64,000 bases of DNA from Asaia siamensis (GTDB lineage Bacteria; Pseudomonadota; Alphaproteobacteria; Acetobacterales; Acetobacteraceae). This document shows positions 50,726 through 58,647 of this stretch, piece by piece. Numbering within the stretch: position 1 is the stretch's first letter; each line of letters begins with the position of its first letter. The notes below the pieces were generated by a model. That model ran no database searches, had not been told where the DNA came from, and saw only the letters and a program-made list of their open reading frames with translations. The position numbers were made by a program, and so were the translations under genes. The stretch is from positions 186,001 to 250,000 of the forward strand of contig NZ_BMCH01000001.1 in NCBI RefSeq assembly GCF_014635085.1, given 5' to 3'.

Positions 50726-52237
50726 TCACTGGAAGAGGGGGGCGTGGCTGATCGTGTTTTCGAAAGTCGCGAAATTCTGCTCGAGCTGAAGCTGCAGACG
50801 GGCCTTTTCGCTTTTCCTGAGGAAATCGGCGCAGGCAAAGCTCTGGGGGGCCTTGCAGAGCGTGGTGATATGATCACCGTCCCACAGGCTGGTGCCGGGA
50901 ATGAAGGCATAGGTCAGGCTGTTGCGAGACAGGGTCTTGAGATCGGCATAGCTCAGACTCGTCGTCGAGAGGGCCCTGAGATAGTCGAGTGTCAGATTGC
51001 TGCGTGATACGCCCTCATCATCGGTCGAGAGCACGACAGGCACATGGGCGCGGCGGTAGAGGTTGAGGGGATGCGCGCTGCCGCTCACATCCAGAATTTC
51101 AGCATTGCTCGTCAGGTTGATTTCCACCGCGACGCGTCGCTCGGCCATTTCATTGAGCAGGCGGATGGGGTCTTTCTCCCAAAGGATATCGACGCCGTGG
51201 CCAATACGCTCTGCCCCCGCAATCTCGACCGCGTCGCGTATATGGCTTTGCAGCCCGCTCGCCGGGACAAGGGCGGGGGTGAGCTCGCCCGCATGCAGGC
51301 TCAACCGCACATCGGGATAGAGCGCGCCAAGCTTGGCGAACATCTGCATATGCAGGCTGTAATCCGCCATGGCGACAGCATTGTCTTCGGGGGCCACGAA
51401 ATTCAGCCCGACGAAACGCTTGTCGTCATGGGCGAGCTGATAGCCCGCATCGAGCTGGGTAAAGACCTGCGCAGGCGTCATGGTGCGTATGGCCTGAAAC
51501 AGATAGCGCACGGTCACGGCGCAGCCCGGATGGGCGGCGGGGGTGTCGCATTGCATGATGTCGCGCGCGTCATGCTCCATCTCGTCCGTGTCGTGGCGGG
51601 CTTCTGCGACAAGACGGGGGCGTTCTTCTGCAAGCGCTTCGTGAGCCGCCGCGAGGTCGAGATCACGCAGCGGATGCTGGTCTCCAGCCTTCACCATGGC
51701 GCCCAGTCCTGGGGAGATCATGAGCTCGAGATAGACAACATGATCGGCGGCGGCCTGGTCGCGCGCCTGCGCCAGCATGGCCCCCTGATGGGTTGCGAGA
51801 ACCGGTGCGAAGCGTCCGAAAGTCGAGAAAAAGTGATCGTGTCCGGAGCGATCTGTGGCGGAAGGCACGAAGTCATGCATCGACAGGGAATCGATCATGA
51901 CGGCGCGAGCCTCGTCATGCGCCTTGAGTTGGGCTGCCGGAATATCGCCCGGTGTGGCTAGGCGGCATTTGGTCGGAAGGATGCGCCCCTGCGACAATGA
52001 CGCGCACAGACCATCTTCGCTGGCCCAGTCCAGAAAGCTCTCTGCCGGTATGGCGCCTGCAAGATGGTTATGCAGATCGCCCCCTTTCGGGAAGCTGCGC
52101 ATGAACAGGGTCAGGCGTGTCGGATCGCTGCGGATATGATCGAAAACGCGCGCGGTCGCCTGAGCCTCGGGCGTTTCGGCCTGGGCAGACAGGATCGGGA
52201 AAGCGACGAGAAGAGCGGGTAAAAAGCGGGGCACCAT
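50726..52237 (-). CDS. Exported adenosine deaminase-family protein
   Basis: 503 residues from the ATG at 52237, which gives a signal peptide (MVPRFLPALLVAFPILSAQA, then ETPEA); the frame extends to 52273. It has all adenosine deaminase metal and catalytic motifs: GGDLHNHLAGA (H-x-H), LSLHAGE, ERIGHGVDIL and VLSTDDEGVSRS. At about 480 mature residues it is longer than cytoplasmic ADA (~340) and nearer to secreted ADGF-type enzymes, with an N-terminal extra part. It deaminates adenosine in the periplasm to inosine. Its stop overlaps the start region of the nucleoside permease gene, and an inverted repeat lies just upstream. Confidence 0.87.
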   Translation of the reverse strand: MVPRFLPALLVAFPILSAQAETPEAQATARVFDHIRSDPTRLTLFMRSFPKGGDLHNHLAGAIPAESFLDWASEDGLCASLSQGRILPTKCRLATPGDIPAAQLKAHDEARAVMIDSLSMHDFVPSATDRSGHDHFFSTFGRFAPVLATHQGAMLAQARDQAAADHVVYLELMISPGLGAMVKAGDQHPLRDLDLAAAHEALAEERPRLVAEARHDTDEMEHDARDIMQCDTPAAHPGCAVTVRYLFQAIRTMTPAQVFTQLDAGYQLAHDDKRFVGLNFVAPEDNAVAMADYSLHMQMFAKLGALYPDVRLSLHAGELTPALVPASGLQSHIRDAVEIAGAERIGHGVDILWEKDPIRLLNEMAERRVAVEINLTSNAEILDVSGSAHPLNLYRRAHVPVVLSTDDEGVSRSNLTLDYLRALSTTSLSYADLKTLSRNSLTYAFIPGTSLWDGDHITTLCKAPQSFACADFLRKSEKARLQLQLEQNFATFENTISHAPLFQ

Positions 52238-52271
52238 GTCGCGGAACGTGACGAAACCCGGTCGCTTTTGC

Positions 52272-52299
52272 AAGCATCCCTGCGGGGATATGGATGCTT
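52272..52299. promoter_or_regulatory. Inverted repeat AAGCATCC-n12-GGATGCTT upstream of the exported deaminase
   Basis: An 8-bp perfect inverted repeat lies 35-62 bp upstream of the deaminase start, in the expected promoter zone of the deaminase-permease pair. It reads as an operator candidate; as a terminator it would face the wrong way for both neighbours. Confidence 0.45.
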
Positions 52300-52459
52300 T
52301 TTACAGGTATTTCCTGTTTGCGCCGCAACGGGTTGACGAACCATGCCGTGGCGGGTCGAAAAGGCAGGCCCAGCCTCCCGTAAGAAGTCAGGGCGCTGCC
52401 TGATCCTGAGGCGTTGCGGCGCGACGATGATCGCTGCTGCCGACAACGCCTCGATCGGC

Positions 52460-52738
52460 TTACTTGCCGGTCAGAGCGTCCTTGACGTTCTTGGCCGGGG
52501 AGTAGCTGAGCTTCTTGGAAGCAGCGATCTCGATCGTCTCACCCGTCTTCGGGTTGCGGCCCTGACGTGCTGCGGTCGAACGGACCTGGAACTTGCCGAA
52601 GCCCGGAATGGAAACTTCGTCGCCCTTGGTGGCGGCGTCGATGATGCTGGCCCAGACCGTGTCGAGGGCGGTCTTGGCGTCGGCCTTGGTGCCACCGGTT
52701 GCGGCGGCGATGCGGTCGATCAGATCAGTGGATTTCAT
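52460..52738 (-). CDS. hup: HU-family DNA-binding protein
   Basis: 92 residues from the ATG at 52738, with AAGAGGAT 5 bp upstream. The frame stays open to 52894 but the extra residues are not HU-like. Classic features are the dimerising helices TDLIDRIAAATGGTKADAKTALD, the GFGKFQVRSTAARQGRNP-type beta arm with KTGETIEI, and a basic C-terminus. It is a full-length histone-like protein that bends and compacts DNA without strong sequence preference. It is monocistronic, between the exported deaminase and the divergent xanthine dehydrogenase operon. Confidence 0.96.
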   Translation of the reverse strand: MKSTDLIDRIAAATGGTKADAKTALDTVWASIIDAATKGDEVSIPGFGKFQVRSTAARQGRNPKTGETIEIAASKKLSYSPAKNVKDALTGK

Positions 52739-52926
52739 TGTGATCCTCTTGCGTTTGGAATGGCCGTGGAGCCTTAGGCGCAGTTCGAAGCGAGAACAAG
52801 GCAGGAAATGCAATATTCCTGATTGTTCTCTGCTGTCGAATCTCCCAATCATACAAGAGTTTCGGGAAATGGCGAAGGGGCCGCCCCCTCTCATTCATCT
52901 GCTTTCCACTTTTTGAAGGGGGCTTC

Positions 52927-54384
52927 ATGCGTCAGTCGATACGGTTCTATCTGGGGGAGCGCCTTGTCAGTCTGGACAATGTTGCCCCTGACCAGACCCT
53001 GCTTGACTGGCTGCGTCACGAAGGCCGCACAGGCACGAAAGAAGGATGCAACGAAGGTGATTGTGGCGCCTGCACGGTCGTAGTCGCGCGGCTGCGCGGA
53101 GATCGCGTGGTCTTGAAGGCTGTAAATGCCTGCATCCAGCTTCTGCCGATGCTCGATGGCGCTGCCTTGTTCACCATTGAGGATGTCGGCAGCGCCGGGG
53201 CGCTTCACCCCGTTCAGGAGGCGATGGTCACTCTCAACGGCGCGCAATGCGGCTTCTGCACGCCGGGTTTTGTGATGTCGATGGTCGCCTATCGCAATGC
53301 GGATGAGCGCTCGGACGATGACGCGGCGATTGATTCGGCCCTTTCGGGTAATCTCTGCCGTTGCACCGGCTATGCGCCCATCGTGCGCGCCATGAAGCAG
53401 GCCCTTGCCGCTCCGGACAGCCCCTTTGAAACGGCGCTTTCAGCGCTGGGCGCAAAGCTTGAAGCGTTGCAGGACGGCGAGGATGTCGCGATTGAGACCT
53501 CGCATGGCGCGATCTTCCTGCCTGCCAGCGCGGCCTCGCTGGCACGCTATCTGCAGGAGCATCCCGATACACTGATTGTGGCAGGGGCCACCGATGTGGG
53601 GCTCTGGGTTACCAAAGCCATGCGCGCCCTGCCGCGCGTGGCCTTCATCGGGCAATGTCCCAATCTGATGCGGCTCGAGCGCGATGATGAGGGGCTCCAT
53701 ATCGGGGCAGCGGTCACCTACGATGCTGCACGTGAAGCATTGGCTGCGCTGCTGCCTGATTTTGGCGCGCTGGTCGGGCGCATCGGCTCGACACCCATAC
53801 GCAACAGCGCGACGCTCTGTGGCAACATCGCCAACGGCTCGCCCATCGGTGACGGACCTCCGGCACTGATAGCCGCAGGGGCGATGCTTCACCTGCGCCG
53901 TGGGGCGGAAAAACGTGTAATTCCCCTTGAGCGGTATTTTCTGGCCTATGGCAAGCAGGACCGGCAGGCAGGCGAGTTCGTGGAAGCTGTTACCATTCCA
54001 CCGCTCGCCGAGGGGATATTCTATCGCAGCTACAAGATCTCGAAACGCTTCGATCAGGATATCTCGGCCGTGCTCGCTGCCTTTGCACTGCGTGTCGACG
54101 ACGAGGGGATCGTGCAGGAGGCACGTCTGGCGTTTGGTGGCATGGCGGCAACGCCGTGTCGGGCCGTGCGTGCCGAGGGGGTCCTGATCGGTGCGAAGTG
54201 GCATGAGGCCACGCTCGAGGCCGCACGTCTGGCGCTGGCCGAAGATTTCACCCCGCTGAACGATATGCGCGCGAGTGCCTGGTATCGTCAGACCGTCGCG
54301 GCCAATTTGCTGACGCGCTTTTTCGAGGAAAGCCAGGGTGAGACCATGCGCCTCGCCAAGGCCGGAGGGCTCGCTCATGTCTGA
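52927..54384 (+). CDS. xdhA: Xanthine dehydrogenase small subunit ([2Fe-2S]/FAD)
   Basis: 485 residues, the combined iron-sulfur and FAD subunit. The plant-type [2Fe-2S] cluster is at GCNEGDCGACTVVVAR with its fourth Cys in NACIQLL. The helical [2Fe-2S] domain has QCGFCTPGFVMSM and GNLCRCTGYAPI. The FAD domain starts near residue 190 with TLIVAGATDVGLWVTK and includes TPIRNSATLCGNIANGSPIGD; a CODH-type C-terminal domain follows. With XdhB it oxidises hypoxanthine and xanthine to urate using NAD+. It begins a tight operon (xdhB overlaps by 8 bp). Placed beside exported adenosine deaminase and with adenine deaminase at the window edge, it belongs to a purine-catabolic set. Confidence 0.95.
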   Translation: MRQSIRFYLGERLVSLDNVAPDQTLLDWLRHEGRTGTKEGCNEGDCGACTVVVARLRGDRVVLKAVNACIQLLPMLDGAALFTIEDVGSAGALHPVQEAMVTLNGAQCGFCTPGFVMSMVAYRNADERSDDDAAIDSALSGNLCRCTGYAPIVRAMKQALAAPDSPFETALSALGAKLEALQDGEDVAIETSHGAIFLPASAASLARYLQEHPDTLIVAGATDVGLWVTKAMRALPRVAFIGQCPNLMRLERDDEGLHIGAAVTYDAAREALAALLPDFGALVGRIGSTPIRNSATLCGNIANGSPIGDGPPALIAAGAMLHLRRGAEKRVIPLERYFLAYGKQDRQAGEFVEAVTIPPLAEGIFYRSYKISKRFDQDISAVLAAFALRVDDEGIVQEARLAFGGMAATPCRAVRAEGVLIGAKWHEATLEAARLALAEDFTPLNDMRASAWYRQTVAANLLTRFFEESQGETMRLAKAGGLAHV

Positions 54385-56752
54385 TACCATTGCATCGCCC
54401 GTTGCGCCGGATGGTCTGTCGCCCTCCGCTTCGGCAGAGCCGACCCGCAACATGAAGCATGAAAGTGCCGTACTGCATGTCACCGGACGGGCGCTCTACA
54501 TTGACGATCTGCCAGAGCCCAAGGGGCTTTTGCATGTGGTGCCGGGGCTGAGCGAAAAGGCGCATGCGCGCATCGTCTCGATCGATCTTGCGGCTGTACG
54601 TGCCCTGCCGGGTGTGGTGCGCGTGCTGACCGCACAGGATATTCCCGGCGAGAACCAGACCAGCCCTGTTCATGCCAATGACGAGCCGCTTCTGGCACAG
54701 GATCTGGTGCAGCATGTCGGCCAGCCGATCTTTGCGGTGGTCGCAACAGAGCGCGCTATCGCCAGACGGGCGGTGAAGCTGGCGCGTATCGTTTATGAGG
54801 AACTGCCTGCCATTCTCGATATCGACAGCGCGAAGGCCAATGGCAGTGCCGTGGTCTGGCGCCCGCTCACCATGGCGCGTGGCGATGTGGAGCCCGCGCT
54901 TGCGAAGGCGCCAAGGCGGCTCCAGGGCACGCTCACCATCGGCGGTCAGGAGCATTTCTATCTCGAGGGACAGGTAGCGCTGGCTCAGCCCGGCGAAGCA
55001 GGCGAGATGCGTCTGTGGTCTTCCACGCAGCATCCTTCCGAAACGCAGCACCTCGTGGCCAGTGTGCTGGGCCTGCCCCATCACCTTGTGACAACCGAAA
55101 TCAGGCGTATGGGGGGTGGATTTGGCGGCAAGGAGTCACAGGCCAATGGATGTGCCTGTCTTGCAGCGCTCGCGGCCTCACTGACAGGGCAGGCCGCCAA
55201 GATGCGCCTTGATCGCGATGACGACATGGTCATCACCGGCAAGCGCCACGACTTCAAGGTGGCCTATGATGTCGGCTTTACCGATCAGGGCGATATTCTG
55301 GCTGTTGACATGGAACTAGCGGCTCGATGCGGCTGGTCGGCCGATCTCTCCGGGCCTGTGACCGATCGCGCGCTTTTTCATGCCGATAACGCCTATTTCT
55401 ATCCCGATGTGCGGTTTCGCTCCTTGGCCCTGAAGACCAATACGCAGTCCAACACGGCGTTTCGCGGGTTTGGTGGGCCTCAGGGTATCATTGCCGCCGA
55501 GCGCCTCATCGAGGAAATTGCCCATGCCACGGGTATGGACCCGCTGGATGTGCGTCTGCGCAATGTCTATGGCACGGGCGAACGCGATGTGACGCCCTAT
55601 CACATGGTGGTCGAGGATTCGATCACCGATCTGGTCATGACACAGCTTGCCGAGCGCTGCGATTATCGCAGGCGCCGTCAGGCTCTACGGGATTTCAACA
55701 GCACGAGCCGGACCCTGCGCAAGGGCATTGCTCTTGTGCCCGTCAAATTCGGCATTTCCTTTACGGCCACCCATTACAATCAGGCCGGGGCGCTGGTGCA
55801 TGTCTATACCGATGGTTCCGTGCAGGTGAATCATGGCGGCACGGAAATGGGGCAGGGGCTGCACACCAAGATGGTACAGATCGTGCGGCACGAATTTGCC
55901 CTGCCTGCCGAGAGTGTCCGCATTACCGCAACTACAACGGGCAAGGTGCCCAATACCTCTGCCACGGCTGCCTCTTCGGGGGCCGATCTGAACGGCATGG
56001 CGGTGCTCGATGCTGTCAGCCAGATCAAGGGGCGTATGGTCGCCTTTGCTGCAGAGAAATGGCAGGTCCCGCCGGAGCAGATCGCTTTCACGCAGGAAGG
56101 CGTACGCATTGGTGATGAGATCGTCTCCTTCCGCGATCTCGTCTGGCAGGTCTATTTTGCCCGTATCTCGCTCTCGGCCAGCGGGTTCTACAAGACACCG
56201 AAGATTTCGTGGGATGCGGCAACAGGTAGGGGGCGGCCCTTCTATTATTTCGCCTATGGCGCAGCCTGCGCTGAGGTGACGCTCGATCTGCTGACCGGTG
56301 AGAATACGATCGATCGCGTCGATATTCTTCACGATGCGGGAGAGTCGCTCAATCCGGCAATCGATATCGGGCAGATCGAGGGTGCCTTCGTTCAGGGCGC
56401 TGGCTGGCTGACGACAGAAGAGCTGGTCTGGGACGGTCAGGGTCGTCTGCGTACCCACGCCCCAAGCACGTATAAAATTCCCGCATGCTCGGATCGGCCG
56501 CGCATTTTCAACGTTACATTGCTTGAAGATGCCCCCAATCGCGAGGCAACGATCTATCGCTCGAAAGCCGTAGGTGAGCCCCCGCTCTGTCATGGCGTGG
56601 CCGTGCTTCATGCGCTGTCTGATGCCATTGCGAGCCTTGACGCCTATCGTTCCTGCCCGTCGCTCGATGCCCCGGCGACGCCTGAGACATTGCTTCGAAC
56701 GATCATGCGTGTGCAGGAGCGCGCGCGGCGTAGTGATGGAGCCTCCGTCTGA
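54377..56752 (+). CDS. xdhB: Xanthine dehydrogenase large subunit (molybdopterin)
   Basis: 791 residues from the ATG at 54377, overlapping xdhA by 8 bp. Moco-binding motifs in order are MGGGFGGKESQANGCACLAA, AFRGFGGPQGI, QVNHGGTEMGQGLHTKM and NTSATAASSGADLNG. The active-site glutamate is in KAVGEPPLCHG near the C-terminus, and the substrate Arg region is at FRGFGGP. Length and order are those of bacterial XdhB that pairs with a separate XdhA. It binds the xanthine and the molybdenum cofactor and works in the cytoplasm as an (AB)2 tetramer. The following XdhC gene overlaps its stop codon. Confidence 0.95.
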   Translation: MSDTIASPVAPDGLSPSASAEPTRNMKHESAVLHVTGRALYIDDLPEPKGLLHVVPGLSEKAHARIVSIDLAAVRALPGVVRVLTAQDIPGENQTSPVHANDEPLLAQDLVQHVGQPIFAVVATERAIARRAVKLARIVYEELPAILDIDSAKANGSAVVWRPLTMARGDVEPALAKAPRRLQGTLTIGGQEHFYLEGQVALAQPGEAGEMRLWSSTQHPSETQHLVASVLGLPHHLVTTEIRRMGGGFGGKESQANGCACLAALAASLTGQAAKMRLDRDDDMVITGKRHDFKVAYDVGFTDQGDILAVDMELAARCGWSADLSGPVTDRALFHADNAYFYPDVRFRSLALKTNTQSNTAFRGFGGPQGIIAAERLIEEIAHATGMDPLDVRLRNVYGTGERDVTPYHMVVEDSITDLVMTQLAERCDYRRRRQALRDFNSTSRTLRKGIALVPVKFGISFTATHYNQAGALVHVYTDGSVQVNHGGTEMGQGLHTKMVQIVRHEFALPAESVRITATTTGKVPNTSATAASSGADLNGMAVLDAVSQIKGRMVAFAAEKWQVPPEQIAFTQEGVRIGDEIVSFRDLVWQVYFARISLSASGFYKTPKISWDAATGRGRPFYYFAYGAACAEVTLDLLTGENTIDRVDILHDAGESLNPAIDIGQIEGAFVQGAGWLTTEELVWDGQGRLRTHAPSTYKIPACSDRPRIFNVTLLEDAPNREATIYRSKAVGEPPLCHGVAVLHALSDAIASLDAYRSCPSLDAPATPETLLRTIMRVQERARRSDGASV

Positions 56753-57552
56753 TCGATTTCGATCTTATTCGCAGTTGGCAGCGCCAGGCTGTGGCTGTGC
56801 TTCGCGTGGTGGTGGCCGATGCAAAAGGCTCGACCCCGCGCGAGCAGGGCGCCTTCATGCTCGTCACCGAGACAGCCCAGACCGGTACGATTGGCGGAGG
56901 TCAGCTCGAATGGGATTCGCTGGCGCGGGCGCGCCAGATCCTGCGTGGCGAAGCCGGGCGGGAGGAGAGCCGTTTCGTTCTGGGGCCGCAGGCCAATCAA
57001 TGCTGTGGCGGTGTGGTGGTTATCCGCTACGAGCCGGTTTTCGATCTCGATGCCGAGCTGCGTGCGATCAGGGCGCATCGCCTGTCCTGGCCGGTTCTGG
57101 CGGTGTTCGGCGCCGGCCATGTCGGGCGTGCGCTCATTCAGGCGGCATCGCTCCTTCCACTATCCCTGCGCTGGATCGACCCTCGGGCAGATGAGTTCGG
57201 CGCGGTGCCCGAAGGGGTGAGGGTCTGCGTTACCGATGATTGGGAGCGCGAAATCGCCGGTCTGAAGCCCGGGGACGGGGCGCTGGTCATGACCCCCAGC
57301 CATACGCTTGATGCGTTGATCGTGGCCGCAGCCCTCGAGCGGGGGGATCTGGCCTATGTCGGGTTGATCGGTTCCCGAAGCAAACGGCGGCGCTTTGAGG
57401 CGGGTTTTCGGGATGTCGGGCTCAGCCAGGCGCAGATCGATACGCTGGTTTGCCCCATCGGGGCGCAGGGGCTGCGTGACAAGCGCCCCCAGATCATTGC
57501 CGCTTTCGTCGCAGCAGAACTCGCTGCACGGTTGGTCTCTCGGTCCGATTAG
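56749..57552 (+). CDS. xdhC: XdhC, molybdenum cofactor insertion/sulfuration factor for xanthine dehydrogenase
   Basis: 267 residues if translation starts at the CTG at 56749. ATG starts are absent; the first GTGs (56785, 56791) fall after the conserved N-terminal helix. From the CTG the protein begins IDFDLIRSWQRQAVAVLRVV, the usual XdhC opening, and GGAG lies 7 bp upstream, which supports the unusual start. Next come ADAKGSTPREQGAFMLV, IGGGQLEWD, and the CCGG motif in NQCCGGVVVI. A Rossmann domain follows (AVFGAGHVGRALIQAA; LIGSRSKRRRFEAGFRDVG). It binds Moco, protects its sulfurated form and inserts it into XdhB. The CTGA overlap with xdhB implies coupled translation. Confidence 0.9.
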   Translation: MIDFDLIRSWQRQAVAVLRVVVADAKGSTPREQGAFMLVTETAQTGTIGGGQLEWDSLARARQILRGEAGREESRFVLGPQANQCCGGVVVIRYEPVFDLDAELRAIRAHRLSWPVLAVFGAGHVGRALIQAASLLPLSLRWIDPRADEFGAVPEGVRVCVTDDWEREIAGLKPGDGALVMTPSHTLDALIVAAALERGDLAYVGLIGSRSKRRRFEAGFRDVGLSQAQIDTLVCPIGAQGLRDKRPQIIAAFVAAELAARLVSRSD

Positions 57553-57624
57553 GGCAAGGTGAGGGGCGGTCAGAGGGCAGTCGCATTTCTGCGGCAGCAC
57601 TCCGGCGGCGCAAGGAGGAATTGA

Positions 57625-58302
57625 ATGACCGGACCCGGGCCGATACGCGGTATCCTGTTCGATATGGATGGTGTGCTGCTCGATAGTGAGTCGCTCTCGC
57701 TCGAGGCGTTTGTCATGGCGGCGCGTGATCTGGGCCATGACATGCCTCTCGCGTTTGCCCGCCAGATGATTGGCCTGCCCGGCGATGCCTGCGCGCGTCT
57801 CGTGGTCGAAACCTACGGGCCTGAGGTCGATCTTGAGGCACTCTTTCGTGCACAGGACAAACGCCTGCATGATCTCGTTGAGGCGGGCGGGCTGATCCTG
57901 AAGCAGGGCGTTGAGCCGCTTCTCGACTATCTCGATGCGCGCAAATTGCCGCGCGCCATCGCCACCTCATCCAGCCGGCTGCGCACGGAGACCCATCTGC
58001 GCCATGTCGGCATCTATGAGCGCTTTGATGCGATCATCACACGGGACGACGTGACACGTGGCAAGCCCGACCCCGAACCCTATCTGCGCGCTGCTGCCGC
58101 GATCGGTATAGAGCCTGCCTATTGTCTGGCGATCGAAGATTCCCATAACGGCGCCCGTGCCGCGCATGCTGCCGGTATCAGGGTGATCGTCGTGCCTGAT
58201 CTCATGGCACCGAATGAGGAAATCATTTCCAAGGCGCATGCGATCATGGACAATCTGCATGAAGTCCGCGACTTCATTGAGTGCGCCGATAGCGCAGCCT
58301 GA
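57625..58302 (+). CDS. HAD-family phosphatase (beta-phosphoglucomutase/phosphonatase-like subfamily)
   Basis: 225 residues with AAGGAGG just before the ATG. HAD motifs are complete: ILFDMDGVLLDSE (nucleophile and acid/base Asp), ATSSSRLRTETHL (motif II), RGKPDPEPYLRAA (motif III Lys) and CLAIEDSHNGARAAHAAG (motif IV). A helical C1 cap lies between motifs I and II (about residues 18-85). The DxDGVLxDSE opening and cap are shared by phosphatases of sugar phosphates, FMN or nucleotides and by beta-phosphoglucomutase, so the substrate is open. It follows xdhC by 72 bp; a purine-nucleotide role would suit the place but is unproven. Confidence 0.82.
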   Translation: MTGPGPIRGILFDMDGVLLDSESLSLEAFVMAARDLGHDMPLAFARQMIGLPGDACARLVVETYGPEVDLEALFRAQDKRLHDLVEAGGLILKQGVEPLLDYLDARKLPRAIATSSSRLRTETHLRHVGIYERFDAIITRDDVTRGKPDPEPYLRAAAAIGIEPAYCLAIEDSHNGARAAHAAGIRVIVVPDLMAPNEEIISKAHAIMDNLHEVRDFIECADSAA

Positions 58303-58458
58303 CTTGCCGGAGGGCTGGTTTTGCGCGGTTGCCCTTGGAAACAGGGGCAGCAAGAGCGCTCCACACCGACCTGTCATTTCGTGTCGTCTTGTCAGCAGCC
58401 CGCTGGATAATCGACTGCCTTTTGGAACGCCCGGCGTGATCCGTGGCTTTCGGAAGGC

Positions 58459-58647
58459 CTAGTGGCAGCCGCCGCCCTTGCAGCCGTCACAGCCAGCACA
58501 GCCCTTCTTGGGGGCTCCGCCGGGCGCGGTCTGCCGGGCAATGCCGAGTTGGGCCTTGAGGCGCGCCGCGTGAACAGGGAAAAGCCTGTTCAGCCAGAAA
58601 AGCAGGGCAACCACGACGAGGGCAATGACAATAAGGCTCTGGATCAT
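58459..58647 (-). CDS. FeoB-associated Cys-rich membrane protein
   Basis: 62 residues from the ATG at 58647, with AGGAG upstream; it overlaps the feoB stop by 4 bp. A single N-terminal membrane helix (SLIVIALVVVALLFWL) leads to a short basic linker and a tail with the pattern KKGCAGCDGCKGGGCH (four Cys plus a terminal His). Small single-span proteins with clustered cysteines at the end of feo operons are a known family; they are thought to help ferrous iron passage or FeoB assembly, much as FeoC does in enterics. The cysteines suggest Fe2+ or Fe-S binding. Confidence 0.85.
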   Translation of the reverse strand: MIQSLIVIALVVVALLFWLNRLFPVHAARLKAQLGIARQTAPGGAPKKGCAGCDGCKGGGCH

